Shown here piece by piece: positions 12,001 through 24,707 of a DNA stretch of 64,000 nucleotides. Where the stretch lies: assembly GCA_021397835.1 (NCBI GenBank), contig JAJFZO010000344.1:2790001-2854000 (forward strand), in the 5' to 3' direction. The stretch is from Moringa oleifera. Its lineage: Eukaryota > Streptophyta > Magnoliopsida > Brassicales > Moringaceae. Position 1 is the stretch's first letter. Each line of letters begins with the position of its first letter. The position numbers and the translations under genes are program-made. The notes under the pieces were generated by a model. That model saw only the letters and a list, made by a program, of their open reading frames with translations, was not told where the DNA came from and did no database searches.

Positions 12001-12660
12001 AAATTGTAGGGGCGAGACAAAAGATTTGATTATTTTACTAAGTGCATCATGGTGGAGGCACTGGCGTAGATTATAGAGCTAAAAATTTGGGATTTCATGT
12101 GGAAGAATATCGTCTGCAAGTATGAAATTCCATTGTGTCCGATAATGGTTCTCAAAGCACTTGGCATCTCTATTTAAGGGAATAGTAGCAGACAAACAAG
12201 GAAATGGAGGCTGCAAAACAAAAAAACCAAAAACAAAAAACAAAAACAAATGGAGGAAGAACGCAACAAGCGAGACCTCCTTTTTCTATAACTTTTGACA
12301 CTAAGGTAGAGATATTCGTGGAGAGAGACTTACCATCTTTGAAGGTGGAACACTTCGATCTGAGCAGAAATGACCAGGCGCTAAGGGTGAATCTCGATAC
12401 CTTAGAAGAAACAAGGCAAAAGGCATAGGTCAGGGTTGCAGCTCAATAAGCAGTCACCCAGTACAATGATAAGAGGTCAAACCAAGTGCCTTTAAGGAGG
12501 GTCAATTGTTGCTGCAGAAGCTTGAGGTATTGGACCCACCGTTGAAAGGGAAAATGGCCCCTAAGTAAAGAGGGACCATACAAAAGTTATCAAAGTGTCG
12601 CGTACGACAATGGAAGGAAAAAGGCTGCCGCGGTCGTGGAACATCAGGAACTTGAGGATC
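12000..12660 (+). pseudogene. Ty3/gypsy integrase remnant
   Basis: With stops and shifts tolerated, 12045-12165 reads like the integrase core of a plant Ty3/gypsy element (VEALA, then DFMWKNIVCKYEIP). The 74-codon open frame 12204-12428 continues with the region after the core: PPFSITFDTKVEI, DLPSLKVEHFD, and LDTLEETRQKA. Downstream frames to 12660 match the integrase C-terminus (DPP, KG, GPYKS). The catalytic Asp/Glu region between the two blocks is deleted or scrambled, so this copy cannot be active. Confidence 0.75.
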
Positions 12661-14600
12661 TCCTATGTATAATAACGGTTACTGTACAGATTTATTTTGT
12701 GTTTGTATAGGTTTGTTTTTTTATTATCTTAGAATGGGAAGGAATATATGTCCAATTAGCTTTGTAAGAAACCTTGATTTATGAACTAGGAATTTTCGAG
12801 TATTTTCAAGGAATTGTTTTTAAAACAATCCGCGACATAATCAAAATAGACAGCCTTGACATAAGCCAATGAATCAAAATAGACAGTCTTGACATAAGCT
12901 AATGACACAGTCAGATGATCCTTGGAACAATTGAGGATCCCGGCATCACAACTTTGGTAGAATTAATGATTTTAACAATTGATGGACCTCGACATGATCG
13001 AGGATTCCAACCTCACAATTTTAGCCAGACCAATAAATTTAAATAATGGAAGGCCCCGGGCATGACCAAAAACTCCGACACATTATCAATTGATGGAACT
13101 CGGCAAGATCGACTTCAAATAAGCGGACCTTGGCATGAACAAGGACCGATGACTCCACCTGTGCATGTCATAAAGTCAGGAAAATTAACCAAGGTAGGCT
13201 CAAGGAGATCCTTTGGAAATCAAGCAATAAGTTTGACTTACTGAACAGTAACAATTAGTATGTTCACAAAGATAAATAGCTAAAAGAATAGATTGAACGG
13301 GTAACATTGTTCCTTCATTGGTAAACAAAACTACAAACCAGAGGCAAAAAAGAAAAACCCGAAGTACATTAAATAGTTTCAAAATAACTAAGCTATTCTT
13401 CTTCATCCTCGTCCATCAAACAGGGCAGGACACTTGAAGTAGCAACCATTGTGTTGTTTGAGGCCTCAACAAGAGAAGCTTAACGGAAGCAGGCTCAAAG
13501 TTCACATCAATGGTCACACTAGCCTCTGCTGCATCCATGAGGAAAGTTTCTTGAGAGTGTCGAATTGGGTTTCATCATCCTCCCCTCTTCAGAAAGTTTG
13601 GGTTCCTCTCCCACCTCGATCCAAGTAAGTTCTAAATGAGGGGAACGCTGTTGAATCTCACCTTTCAATTCCAAATCTGAACATACTAGCGGAGTAACAG
13701 TTAGCACCCTCTGCCCATTTAGCAGAGGCTTGGTATTCTTTCACTCCAAGCTCTTTTCCCTATTCCTTTACGGACTCCACTCCTTGAGCTTATTGTGACC
13801 TGAAGCTATCCAAAGCTTTATGAGCTATCTGACTCTCTTATGTTAGAAAGTTCACAATCCCTTCCAAGGTAAAGACCTTGGGTTTGGAGTATCTTCAATT
13901 AACCCTCCGAAATTAAGGTCTTGGTGGTGGAATCTTCCCGCTAACTAGATGGCTTGGAGTTACTCCTTCGAAGTTGAGCAATCTCCTCGTGGACACCCAT
14001 ATGATCTTCGGCAAGTAGATATGTAGCCTGGTTAGTAGGCATCCCACTCAGCTTGATACTGATTCTCACACCGAGTCCCATGAGGTTGTGCAGCGATTGG
14101 AGAGATTGATGGCTAATGGGGGAAGCAGTCAGGGTTGGGACCTTGATTGTGGAGACCATTTGTTGCCAAGGTCGGCCGAGCAGGAACTTTAGTGCTTGGG
14201 GTGACTGAGTTGTCATTAAACTCCCACCTTTGTCCAACTTTTGTCTCTTAGTTGTTAACATGGTGGTCGATGCCTTCGTATTAGTAGGCGGGTCCACGTC
14301 ATTGTGGGCACAATCGCACCATTATTAAGCGAGGAAGCATAAGCGCCATGTTGTCGTCTAGATCGAGAAAAGGATCAACTGCATAACACAATAAGAATTG
14401 GCAAGCAAAATAAAGTATGCATGGTAGAAGGCGACCACCAATATACCCCTGAATTCAGCAAAGTTGGATGACCCCTGCGTTGTCAGGGCACTCTAAGAGC
14501 TCCTAGACTCTTAGAGTGTACGATTCTACAGCTAGTGGAAGACCTTCAAATGGTCATATCCATATTCAACCATTACCTTCGAACAATGGACAATGAGAAG
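12661..14600. other. Retrotransposon-derived sequence, partly unassigned
   Basis: Bases 12840-13160 hold a diverged short repeat (ATAGACAGCCTTGACATAAGC / ATAGACAGTCTTGACATAAGC cut short here, then CTCGGCA...ACTCC units), typical of the 3' part of gypsy elements. On the minus strand an open frame of 118 codons (14297-13941) includes SGMPTNQATYLLAEDH and HEEIAQLRR; it looks like a coiled-coil ORF of a retroelement but I cannot name the domain. Base composition is less AT-rich than the flanks. Confidence 0.4.
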
Positions 14601-16849
14601 TACTGTTGTAAAATATAATTCTTAAAATAAATAATAAATAAGAAAAGTATTATCAAAATTTTAGTAAGTTGAATTATGCACTAGGTCGTTCTTTTTAAGA
14701 TATTTCATGATTTTTTTCTTAATGTACAGCAATATATAGCCTCATCATTCTTATAATAAATCAATCTAAAAATTCTATCTCAGATCTCCTTTGCACAGTA
14801 GAAAACTAAAATTGCTACACCTTCTTTCAAATTGCTTGGAATCAAAATAATAAATAAAAAATAAATTTTTATTTGTGGAAAAAAAAAACTAGGGAAGTAT
14901 AGGAGATGCTAAGAGGATAGGAGATAAGAGAAGTGATTAAAGGAGTGAAAGAGGATATTTATAATGTATATGGATAACACTTATATGGAAAGGGGAGCTC
15001 CAGCTATACCATATGTGTACCTGCATGCACACCACCTGGCAGAGACTCCTTCTAGATTGCTATGTCATCATATGACCAAATGACGTGGCTGCATTAGGTA
15101 CAATGACCAATCAAGATGTTTTGGTCGGCAGATCACTTATTCTAATGGGCTTATGCACTGGCAGTTGAAAACTCGATCTAATGGGTTGAAACAATGAGCT
15201 AATGCTGATGTGGCTACATTGGTTAGGTCTATAAATAAATAAACAAGTTTATTTATTTTTTTTCTAAAAAGTATATATAGATGTTACCTAAACTTGAACT
15301 TGACCTCAGCTAGGCACGATCGACCAGTTAGATGAATGGCAGTTGCGACGAGTATGTGCATATGTAGGTGGACCTTGATGAGCCTAGCTTTTCCTTCTTC
15401 CACAAAAGTGGGGTGCCTCCTAGGCTCAAACCCATTTAGAATTTCACATCTTATATACAATTTAAGAAAGTCATTCCTTTTATATGTCAGATTTTTCAAG
15501 GGATGGTAACTCCATAATATCTTTTAGAAAACCCTTTTGTAAATTCACTTTTTCAACAAGAAGGGATAATCTTCTTAGACTTTAAGGCATTGACTGAGTG
15601 AACCGAACAATATCTCATTCATTTTTAGTAGTGATATAGCTAACTAGGTCGATAATTCCCAATTTAGGACAATGAAGGCCACATATACCTTAGTCATCTC
15701 CCCAAACAATAATGGAGTTTTTTTCTTCCCTAAGGTTGGAACTTTTTAAGGAATTAGTAAAGCATCCAACTTCTCCCATTGCCCATAGAAAAAGCTTATG
15801 TTTCCAACCTTTGAATGACGTGGATACTTTAAAAAGAATACGCCTTATGTGGGAGCAAAAATAATACCCAGCTATATCGTACTGATGTTTTCTCATGATG
15901 TAAAAATTAAGGAAAAAAGAGAAGGAGAAATAGGAACACCCTCATGAAATCAAGAGTAACATAAACCCTAAATAATCCGCCACAATTAGGAATCAATTAA
16001 CGTCAAAAGCCCTGCACACATGCCAAATAAAAAGATATGTTGGAAACTTAAAGCCAACTCTAAATAATCCTCATAAAGGTAGAGGATGCCATCACGAAGA
16101 TAGCACGCTTTTTTCTTTTACCTATGCTAGAAAAAGTATCTACCAATCAAAGAAGATCAAATAGTTTCTTATAGAAATCTATTTTAGTGTTATTCACTAT
16201 AGACAAAAACATCATGATAGGGAATATGTTAGATTGATAAAACTTTTTGACTCAATAATTTTTTCCATCATGGAAGAGAAAGGGAAGTAAGAAAAAAAAA
16301 CATAAAAAGATGATGAAAGAACGTATTGAGTATGACAAACTTGACAATTAAGAGTCAAGTCATAAAAGACAAAGGTACTAATTAAAAGCAAAAACGCAAA
16401 AGTAACAACTTGATCACCTTAGAAGACATATTGACGACCTAGGGATACCTATTGAAATTGGTGGAGGAAAAATGAAGAAGTAGTTAGAGGTGACGCAATG
16501 GGACTTATGCAAGCAAGACATGATTTAAAAAACGCCTTACGGCATGATAATGCATTCTAGCACATAGTCATTACTCATACTAGCGATCAGGTTCACCTTT
16601 TTATGACCCTTAACCCCCTTCCCTTGACTAGTTTGACATCTCTAAGGTGGCCAAGCTCACTCTTTCAACATTCAAACCTAACAATGAAGGCATGCAGTGC
16701 ACCTATAAGCCCTTTAGATCCCTTCAGGCAGGAAGATGATGTTATACAATGCAATGATTAACTTAATTTGAACGAAGCCTAAAAAGCCCAACTATCCAAA
16801 GAGAAACCCCAGCTCTATAGTGTGAAGGATGTGATGAAGAAAGAGTCAT
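14601..16849. other. Unassigned repeat-derived spacer
   Basis: Only short open frames, none recognisable (for example 15284-15499 minus, 15690-15896 minus). Mixed composition suggests old retrotransposon sequence. Confidence 0.4.
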
Positions 16850-17010
16850 CCCATAAGCCTAAGGACAGCCATTATTGGTCACAATGGATTAAGCATGCAA
16901 CTTTAATGGCTTAGCATGTCATAAATAAAGGGAAGCATGGCTTTTTGATCAATTGACAAGAGCAAAAAGGCACAAGTAAACACACTCGATATAAAAAGAG
17001 AAAAGGTGAT
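16850..17010. repeat. Second copy of the gypsy LTR-like block
   Basis: CATGCAACTTTAATGGCTTA, AGCATGTCATAAATAAAGG, GGCTTTTTGATCAA and CGATATAAAAAG follow in the same order as 11860-11985. It is cut at 17010 by the copia LTR, which suggests the copia element landed in or beside it. Confidence 0.5.
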
Positions 17011-17543
17011 TGTTGAATACTCAAATGTCTCATATATTAATAGGACTCAAAAAATAAAAAGTGACAAAACAAATATATCTTAACCATTAAACTAGTGAAG
17101 CAAGAAAGAATGGAACAGCAACTAGATTAAACAACAAGAAATAACTCTATAACTTTATTCTTCATAATAGAACACATCCACCAAGTAAAATCGTACGAAA
17201 AAAAAGTGTTAAGAATAAATGTAAGAAATAAGCCAAAAAAAATTTACGTGATTTAACATAAGCCTATATTTATTATGGATCTCCAACAAGCAAAGAGACC
17301 AAGAAGTTTCACTAATTTTTCAAGAAAAAAAAGGAATACAAAGTTTTTGTAGGCAATAGAGAAAAAGTAGAACAACTTTCACACCCTTCTCTAATCCAAT
17401 TTTCAACTCCTTCACTGATTTATTGTTCTCATTCTCTTTTTAGCATTAAGAGACCCTCATAAAGTGCCTTAGGTATAGATTATAGATCCCCATTAGCCGT
17501 GGCGAGTAGTTACATGTTGCTCTCTAAAATCCACCCAACAACA
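17011..17543 (-). repeat. 3' LTR of the copia element
   Basis: Pairs with 19381-19907. Shared blocks include AATAAGAAATAACT, GCAAAGAGACCAAGA, CACCCTTCTCTAA/CACCCCTCTTTCTAA, CATAAAGTGCCT and GTTGCTCT/TTGCTCTTTG. Many substitutions between the two LTRs point to an old insertion. Confidence 0.85.
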
Positions 17544-18049
17544 TCACCTTATTATGAGCCTTGATGAGTAGCCTTGTTGTGGAGCTGCTTTAACTAATTT
17601 GTGCCTCAAAACCCCAGCTTGTTTACATAACTAATCTAGTAAGACATTGCAAAATTCCAGTTTATTATCAATCCTTAAGGCTTTTAGCTTCTTCCTTATT
17701 ATTGTTTCAACCAAAGCCTTCTATTCCGTAAATCTCCGGTAGTAATCATCTTTATTCCTGAGCATGTACACCCACACTTTTTTGCTGAAATCATTTATAA
17801 TGGATAACAAATAATGGTAGCCTTCATGTGTAAGGACTTTTTAACCTCCCATAGATCAGTATGCATATATTCTGATACTTCTTTAGATTTGTGCAATGCG
17901 TTATTTGAGAACTTAATTCAATGTTGATTTCCCATTATACAATGTCCAAAAAAACTAAAACCACTTAATTTACCTTCTCCCAATAGTTCTTATGTATGAA
18001 GTTCTTATAGACCAGCTTCACTCATATGTCCCAAACACTTGTGCCACAA

Positions 18050-18410
18050 TTGAGCAGTATTTTGATTTGTTTCAGCAATTGCTGTTGTAACACTTATGAT
18101 TATAGAGCCCATCAATACATACAAGCCATTTTACTTAATGAATTTTAATAAAAACAGAGATTCTTTAAATATCTTTAGTTGTTCCTTCTTAACCTTAAAT
18201 ATATAGCCATTGTTGTCCAAAGATTTAAAAGAAATCAAATTCCTCCTTAAGTTTGGTACATGTCTAACTTTTTTTAAAACCTTACGGGTTTCACCATGAA
18301 GCTTGAATGCCACTAAACCAATTCCTATAGTGAGCAAGCATGGTTGTTGTCCATGATTACTTTGCTTCTAACAATTAATAGATTGATATTCCAAAATAAA
18401 TGTCTACTAA
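18050..18410 (-). pseudogene. Copia protease to pre-integrase fragment
   Basis: Open frame 18337-18131 contains VRHVPNLRRNLISFKSLDNN, the conserved stretch downstream of the copia aspartic protease, followed at lower coordinates by LWHKCLGHMSEAGL (pre-integrase). Stops separate the blocks. Confidence 0.8.
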
Positions 18411-18755
18411 GACATATATGATATATGCACCCATAATCTGATATCTATTCTTCTTGAACTTTGATTTCTGAATCATTCAACACTTCTCCTTCCTCAAATG
18501 AATTTGATACCACAACTGTATCAGCTTCTTTGTTTTGCTACTGATTATTTTGCTTCTTTTTTCTTGTTATTCTTTACAAAATCTTCTAATGTGACCTATG
18601 TTGCCATAATGATAGCTTTTGTGTGATGGGTGTATGGATTTTTAATCTATGGTCATTTCTTTGTTTTCCTTTACTACTATCTTTGGGAGTACAAGATCAA
18701 CCTTTTTTTTTATCTGCAACTTACATACAACCATTTTATTTCTACTTCCTTTGAA

Positions 18756-19360
18756 TTAACTTTCTTTTTTAACTTTTTGGCATTTAGAGCTCCAATTACA
18801 TCTTTTAAGGTGAGTTATGTCTCTTTTATGTTTAAGGATATCACCAAAGGTCTGAAAGGACCTACTTAATGAGTATAATAAGACCAATGCCTTGTCCTCA
18901 TCCTCATACCCAACTTTGATATTTTTCAAGTCTAAACAAAGTTTTATAAACTCATCAAGATGATCTTGTAATGATTTACGCTCTTGTGTCTTAAATGTGA
19001 AATATTTCTCCTTCAAATAAAGTACATTAGATAAGGTCTTTTTCATATACAAACTCTCTAACTTTAACCACACCGTAATTGCAATTTTTTACTTTACAAC
19101 CTCATGAAGAACTTATCATTTAACTTGAGTATCAAGGTGTTATATGCCTTTTTCATTACATTTGCCTTCTCCTCTTATGTAAAGGTGATGGGCAGTCTAT
19201 GTTCTCCTCCTAATGCAGTATCAAGAGCAAGGCTCCTAAGCTAACCAACATCTTGATCTTTCAAAGATCAAAATCATTTATGCCATTAAACTTCTCAACA
19301 TCATATTTTACAGTTGATGATGTCATTTTGGGCTAACCAGAAAACTTACTAAGCTGCACT
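18756..19360 (-). pseudogene. Copia gag (UBN2-like) fragment
   Basis: The open frame 19073-18756 carries MWLKLESLYMKKTLSNVLYL, LQDHLDEFIKL and YSLSRSFQTF, the signature of plant copia gag (LTR_UBN2). The N-terminal part continues upstream to about 19325 in broken frames (STVKYDVEKFNGINDF region). The knuckle downstream at about 18595-18640 reads SYHYGNIGHIRRFC, with two of the Cys of CCHC replaced. Confidence 0.8.
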
Positions 19361-19380
19361 AATGCAACTGTGATACCACT

Positions 19381-19907
19381 ATTGGTATACTCAAATGTCT
19401 TATATATCAATAAAACTTAGTAATAAAACTTGATAAAAAATACATATATCTTAATGAACAAACCAATAAAGTAAGGAAAAATAGAACACCAGCTAGATTA
19501 AAAAATAAGAAATAACTTTATAACTTTGTTTTTTATAACATGACACATTTACCAACTAAAAATACTCAGAAAGCATTAAGAATAAATGTATGGAGCAAGT
19601 AAAGAGGAATTTACGTGGTTTTAGCATAAGCTTACATTCATGAATTGGCTCTAAAAGCAAAGAGACCAAGAGCTTTCACCAATTCTTCAAGAAAAAGAAT
19701 ATGAAGTTTTTTTAGGTTACAAAGAAAATCCATAGTAGCTCTTACACCCCTCTTTCTAACCTAATTTTCAACCCGCTCATTGATATTTATTCTCACCCTC
19801 TTTCTAGTAGAAGAAACCTTCATAAAGTGCCTAGGGTCTAGATTATACATCCTTACTAGCCTTAGTAAGCAACCTACATATTGCTCTTTGAAATTCGATT
19901 AAAAACA
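19381..19907 (-). repeat. 5' LTR of the copia element
   Basis: Partner of 17011-17543; adjacent to the primer-binding-site-like sequence on its interior side, which fixes the minus orientation. Confidence 0.8.
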
Positions 19908-20661
19908 TCACAGTATAGTTTTGTAACTTTTTGGAATTTGTAGCTTTTTTTATTGCTGATTTGACCCACTATACACAACTAGAATATGCTTGTTGCTTTT
20001 AAGCAAATATGCTTCATATGTGTCTTAAGAAAGGGTACATCAACCATACCAGGTCATCTTAAAGACGACCAAAAAAATAAACTTAAATATATTCAAAAAA
20101 TAAAAACTTCACTAATGCAAGTTTTTTTAGGAAGCATTCTTCTAACGTGGATCAATGTATAGGTAAGAGAATCAAGAGAGAAAAGAATTGTTGGTTGATT
20201 CCTTAATAATAATATTATCACCATTTTGGTTTGCATAAATCTTCTATGGCCACGTAAGGTGTTGTTTAAGTAGTGTATTTCAAAAATTCAACTGAATTAG
20301 AACTTATCTCATTAATTTTGGATCTACCTTGTGATTTTTGGGTTGATTTTGTGATTTTATGATTTTTAGTCTGAGTTATCTAACATGTGTACCAATCTAA
20401 ACTTATCATACTAATATGAGTTGATTAGTTCATTTAGTCCGAATGGGCTTATGTCACTTTTTTTTATTAACCAAAAAAGGTTTGAATCTTATATCAAATT
20501 TGATTTTTGATGATATCATTTTGTACCTAAATTTTCTTAACTAGTACAACGTTCAAAAGCTCTAAGTAAGGATGGTAATATGTTGAGTTCATGTGCATAC
20601 CCGATCTTATTAAAGCCTAATAAGATGAGTTCAAGTAATTCTTAAAATGAAATTGCAAAGT
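19908..20661. other. AT-rich spacer
   Basis: No gene or repeat that I can support. A 5-bp TTAGG copy at 20662-20666 borders the next element. Confidence 0.4.
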
Positions 20662-20666
20662 TTAGG

Positions 20667-23428
20667 TGATGGAATGAATAATAGTCATATATATTGTTAT
20701 ATTTTCTCATATTTTTTGTTGGTTGTAAATGATTAATTCTTGTATTTTGACTATATTTTATATTTAGTAGGGTGGATTAAGAAACTCAACTAAGATGGAC
20801 TCAAATTTATTATTTGAAGATGAAAAGTTGGATTCTAAGAGATATGGATGAACTAGAACATGTCTTTGGATAAGGTGTTGGCACACCTAATTGCATTGGA
20901 ATTTCACCGAACCAAGACTTTATCTTTTATTTAAAATTTTATTTTTATCTTAATTTATCTTTAAGAGTCTTAATTAAGTAGTTTATTATGTTTAAGAATT
21001 ATTATATAAATGGGAGGTAGTTCTTTCAAAAGAACATCCAGAGTTTATTTTTCATGTTCATCTTTTCTTAGTTCTTTTTCTTTTCATGGATTGCTAAACA
21101 TCTCTTCTAGTCATTGTACTTTTTGAATCCTATTTTCTGTGCTATAATTGGTTGATTTAGATGATATATTGAATTGAAAATTGTATGAAATCTACAACCC
21201 ATTTTGGTGGGTTTTGGGCTAATGAGCATATATTACATTATGCTCAATTTTCTTCTTTGTGTGTGTCATATATAGTTGATTTTTCTAAAACTTACTTTGT
21301 TATATATGCCAAATCATTCTTTTGAAAGATTATATGTATTGAATCAATAAGAGTATTTAGGTTAAACCATTTTTTTTGACATCTTTAGCGTTTTTTAAAA
21401 AAGCCTACAATGTTCATGTAGCCAACTTTGAGCCTTAGCCTTTTCTTTGGAACTTAATGATGATACAAGCCATAACAAATCATTTTGTTGATTTTTTTTT
21501 TCTTTTAAACCCTAAATTAAAGGATTATATGAGCTTCCCATGAAGCTTTCACTTATCTTAGGAAATACTGCGAAATATTATGAATCAATGACCCAAGTTA
21601 CATTTAAAAAAAAAAGAAAAAAAATATGAGAAGGAATGAGAGAAAGAAAAAAAAAAGAAAAAATAAATCTAGAAAAAATAACAAAAAAAAGAATCTGAAA
21701 AGAATTGAGAAAAAATGGTATAAATTCTCATTACTTGGATGTGTGCGATGTGATTGAAGCAATCTTTTAATATTACTTAATAAAGTTTTGTGCAAAAAAA
21801 TTTTGTATGATTCCTTCAATTCCGTTAACTCAAAACCTTTTTATCATATCTTACCTAAGGCCCGTTATAAGCCATTCTAAAACCTTTAAATTTTTGCATT
21901 TTAGTTCATTGATTAGTAAAAGAGACACGATATATAAGCAAGTTTATGGTAAAAGTTTTCCATGTGTTGACTTGAAAGCTTATTGAAATATTCCCTCCAA
22001 AACACTTTGAGTGAATGAGTAAATCGAAGGAGAGGGTGTTAGATCTTATGCTTTTTAAGTTCAATAAAATCATTAAGGTGATTACTAATCATGTATGTTA
22101 TTTATGAGAATTCAAAATCAATTTCGCACACGCAAAACTTTTTTTTTTTTTTAGGATAACCATTGGGATGATCTAAAACTTAAAACGGAGAAATCACAAA
22201 CACAAATTAAATATCTTTTGGAGTAATATTTTCCTAATTTTTTTATATTTTAAAAAATGGCAAAAATAAAAACATAAAAACAAATAGCATATTAAGACTC
22301 TCCCCCATACCTAAATCATATATCGTCCCCAATATATTAAAAATAGATACTCAAAAATGATAAAAGAATAAGAGAAGTAGAAAACTCCTTGAATATATTA
22401 AGCATCATAGAAACTTCATTCATTGCTAGGGAGATGAGAAAGGATAATCAAGGGTTTGGTTCTTCAAGAATTATGAGATCTTAGTGATTTTATTTGTTCT
22501 TTTATTTCTTCATTATTTATTTATCTTATGTGCTTGTTGAAAATATTATTTTGGTTGATTATAACAAAAAATACCCTTTGCTTAATCATCAAAATAATAG
22601 ATTACTAATTAGAACTTTAAATTTCCAATTGTTTAAGTATTTTAATATAAGTAGTAAATAATATAGTTGATTGCAAAAAAGATTTTCACTTTATGTTATC
22701 AAGATGTATAGTCTAGTTTAAATAAACCTATACATGTGTTTATTGACTAGAATTAGTAGTTTCTCTGATTCTTAATGTTGTTGGTAAATTAAATCCTAAG
22801 ATCGTATCTAGCATTATTTATTAACAAGAAAAATAATTAGAAATTATATCCTGATTATCAAAGAAATAAAGAGAAACAGGTTGTTAGGTCGTACCAATAA
22901 TCATAACTAATTCAGTAAAGATTAAAAGATTTTTATCTTTGCCTCAATGATTAATTCCTAAATCAAACTTGAAATTATCCTTTGAGTGAAAGAGATGTTT
23001 AGCAATCTATGAACAGAAAAAAACCTAAGAAAAGAGGAAAGTGAAAAATAAACTCTGGATATTCTTTTAAAGAAACTACCTCCCCTTTATATAATAATCC
23101 CTAACCATAATAAACTATTTTAATTAAAACTCTTAAAGATAAATTAAGATAAAGATAAAATTTTAAGTACAAGATAAAGTCTTAGTTCGGTGAAATTTCA
23201 AAGCAATTAAGTGTACCAACACCTTATCCAATGACATCTTTTAGTTCATCCATGTCTCTTAGAATCTAACTTTTCATCTTCAAATAATGAATTGAGTCCA
23301 CCTTGGTTGAGTTCCTTAGTCAACCCTACCAAATATAAAACATAGTCAAAATACAAGATTTAATCATTTATAACCATTAAAAATATGAGAGAATATAACA
23401 ATATATATGATTATTGTGCATTCCATCA
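20667..23428. mobile_element. 2.76-kb DNA element with ~0.45-kb terminal inverted repeats
   Basis: The left arm (20667-21115) and right arm (22980-23428) are inverted copies over about 450 bp: both contain AAGATGGACTCAA/AAGGTGGACTCAA, TTGAAGATGAAAAGTT, GAACTAAAAGATGTC-like text, CCGAACTAAGACTTTATC-like text and GATTGCTAAACATCTC. The outer ends read TGATGGAATG and CATTCCATCA. Directly outside lie identical 5-bp TTAGG copies (20662-20666 and 23429-23433), the expected target duplication. The interior has no transposase. Long inverted repeats suggest a foldback or Mutator-like non-autonomous element, though 5 bp is shorter than the 9-11 bp usual for Mutator; superfamily is left open. Confidence 0.8.
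22435..22979. repeat. Interior block B shared with the 24.7-kb relative
   Basis: Starts AAAGGATAATCAAGGGTTTG and runs to AATCAAAC; a diverged direct copy lies at about 25168-25690 directly after a left arm there. In the larger element about 1.3 kb (21116-22434) of unrelated AT-rich sequence separates the left arm from this block. Confidence 0.75.
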
Positions 23429-23433
23429 TTAGG

Positions 23434-24707
23434 TTTAATACCCAAAGTCTTAACGTACTTGCTACCTGAACCTGTTTATTTAACAAAACATATGTACAAG
23501 GTACTCGAACTTGATATGTAATACCTATCTAATTAAACAAAACCAACATCGTTTTGGTACTAAGATTTCACTTAAACATCTCTTACATATTTGTCAAACT
23601 CAAACAACCAAGCTTACTCTTTCTTCTTTTCTTTCTGAGTCTTTTTTTCTCTTGACCATGATGTCAGTTACATCTTTTTTGTAAGCCTCTTTTCTTGTCT
23701 TGACATATGTACATTTATGTCATTAAATGTTATTTAAAGTCATATCCATAAAAATAATGCAAGTAAGGGTTTCAGATAAAAGCAATTAAAATTGGTTTTA
23801 AATTATTAAACAATATTAACAAAAGATTTGGTGGCTCCACTACTTTACGGTTAATGTACTTGTCAATTTACAATAGATCTTAATTTTCGCTAAGTTTATT
23901 ACATGATTATAAATATCATTTTTAAGATTCTCTTCTTAAAAGAGAGATTTATGCCCATCATTAGCTTGGCGTTTGCTTAAGTGTAATTTTTTTCATTTCT
24001 TCTTCAACCTGTTATTATCATATTTATTATCGTAATTATAAGTTTTATCTTTTTTAAAAGACATTTTATGAGTAGCAATTATAAGTTTCCCCTTAGTGTG
24101 TACTTTACTTATCTTGTGGATGTAGCTAAAGCCATTAAAAAAGATATCTGAGAGCCTAAAATGTACCTAAAGTTCTTGTTATTTTAAGCTATTTTTAAAG
24201 AAACTATGTGATTACTCTTATTGTTGAATCATGGTTGCTGACCTATTGTTTACTTGGATGGTAATATTCTTATTATGTTAAGATTATAAGCATTATAGTT
24301 TTTAAATGATTGTGTTTTTTGTTTCTTGAGTAAGTTAGCATACATTATTAGTGATTTCTTAAATTAGATGAATATTGTCTTCGTCCTTTTCTTCTTTATT
24401 TTAATATAAAACTAAAAATATCATGTTTTCTTCATAAACTAAATTATACAAATTGTATTGTTTAATTGTATGTTATAATATATTATAGGTTGAAAAAATT
24501 TAGTGTAACTCTTTCAAACAAAAAAGAAACTTGGTTTCACATGAGCATTCATCATATTACAAATGCTGTGCAAATACTTATTTGATATAGTTTGAAAAGA
24601 AACTAGTAGGATTTGTTTGAAATTTTAAAGAGTTTGTGTTAACTTGTTAGACTAACAAATGCCTTAATTAGAAAGAAAATTTTATTTTGTGGAAAAATGT
24701 ACATATA
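23434..24707. other. AT-rich spacer
   Basis: No open frame of interest and no clear repeat other than A/T tracts. Confidence 0.4.

Larger units (their letters stand above)
17011..19907 (-). mobile_element. Ty1/copia LTR element lacking reverse transcriptase
   Basis: Two matching LTRs of about 530 bp (17011-17543 and about 19381-19907) flank a 1.84-kb interior read on the minus strand. The LTRs share ATACTCAAATGTCT at one end and CAACA/AAACA at the other. Next to the 5' LTR the minus strand reads TGGTATCACAG at about 19366-19376, close to the initiator-Met primer-binding site TGGTATCAGAG of many plant copia elements. In order the interior shows gag (UBN2-like), a damaged CCHC knuckle, a protease-like stretch, the pre-integrase motif LWHKCLGHMSEAGL near 18000-18050, and the start of integrase, then runs straight into the 3' LTR. 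Reverse transcriptase and RNase H are missing. Flanking 5-mers do not match. Confidence 0.85.

Noticed and set aside
21604..21819. 71-codon frame, Phe/Leu-rich, minus strand
   Set aside because: Product of an A-rich low-complexity tract.
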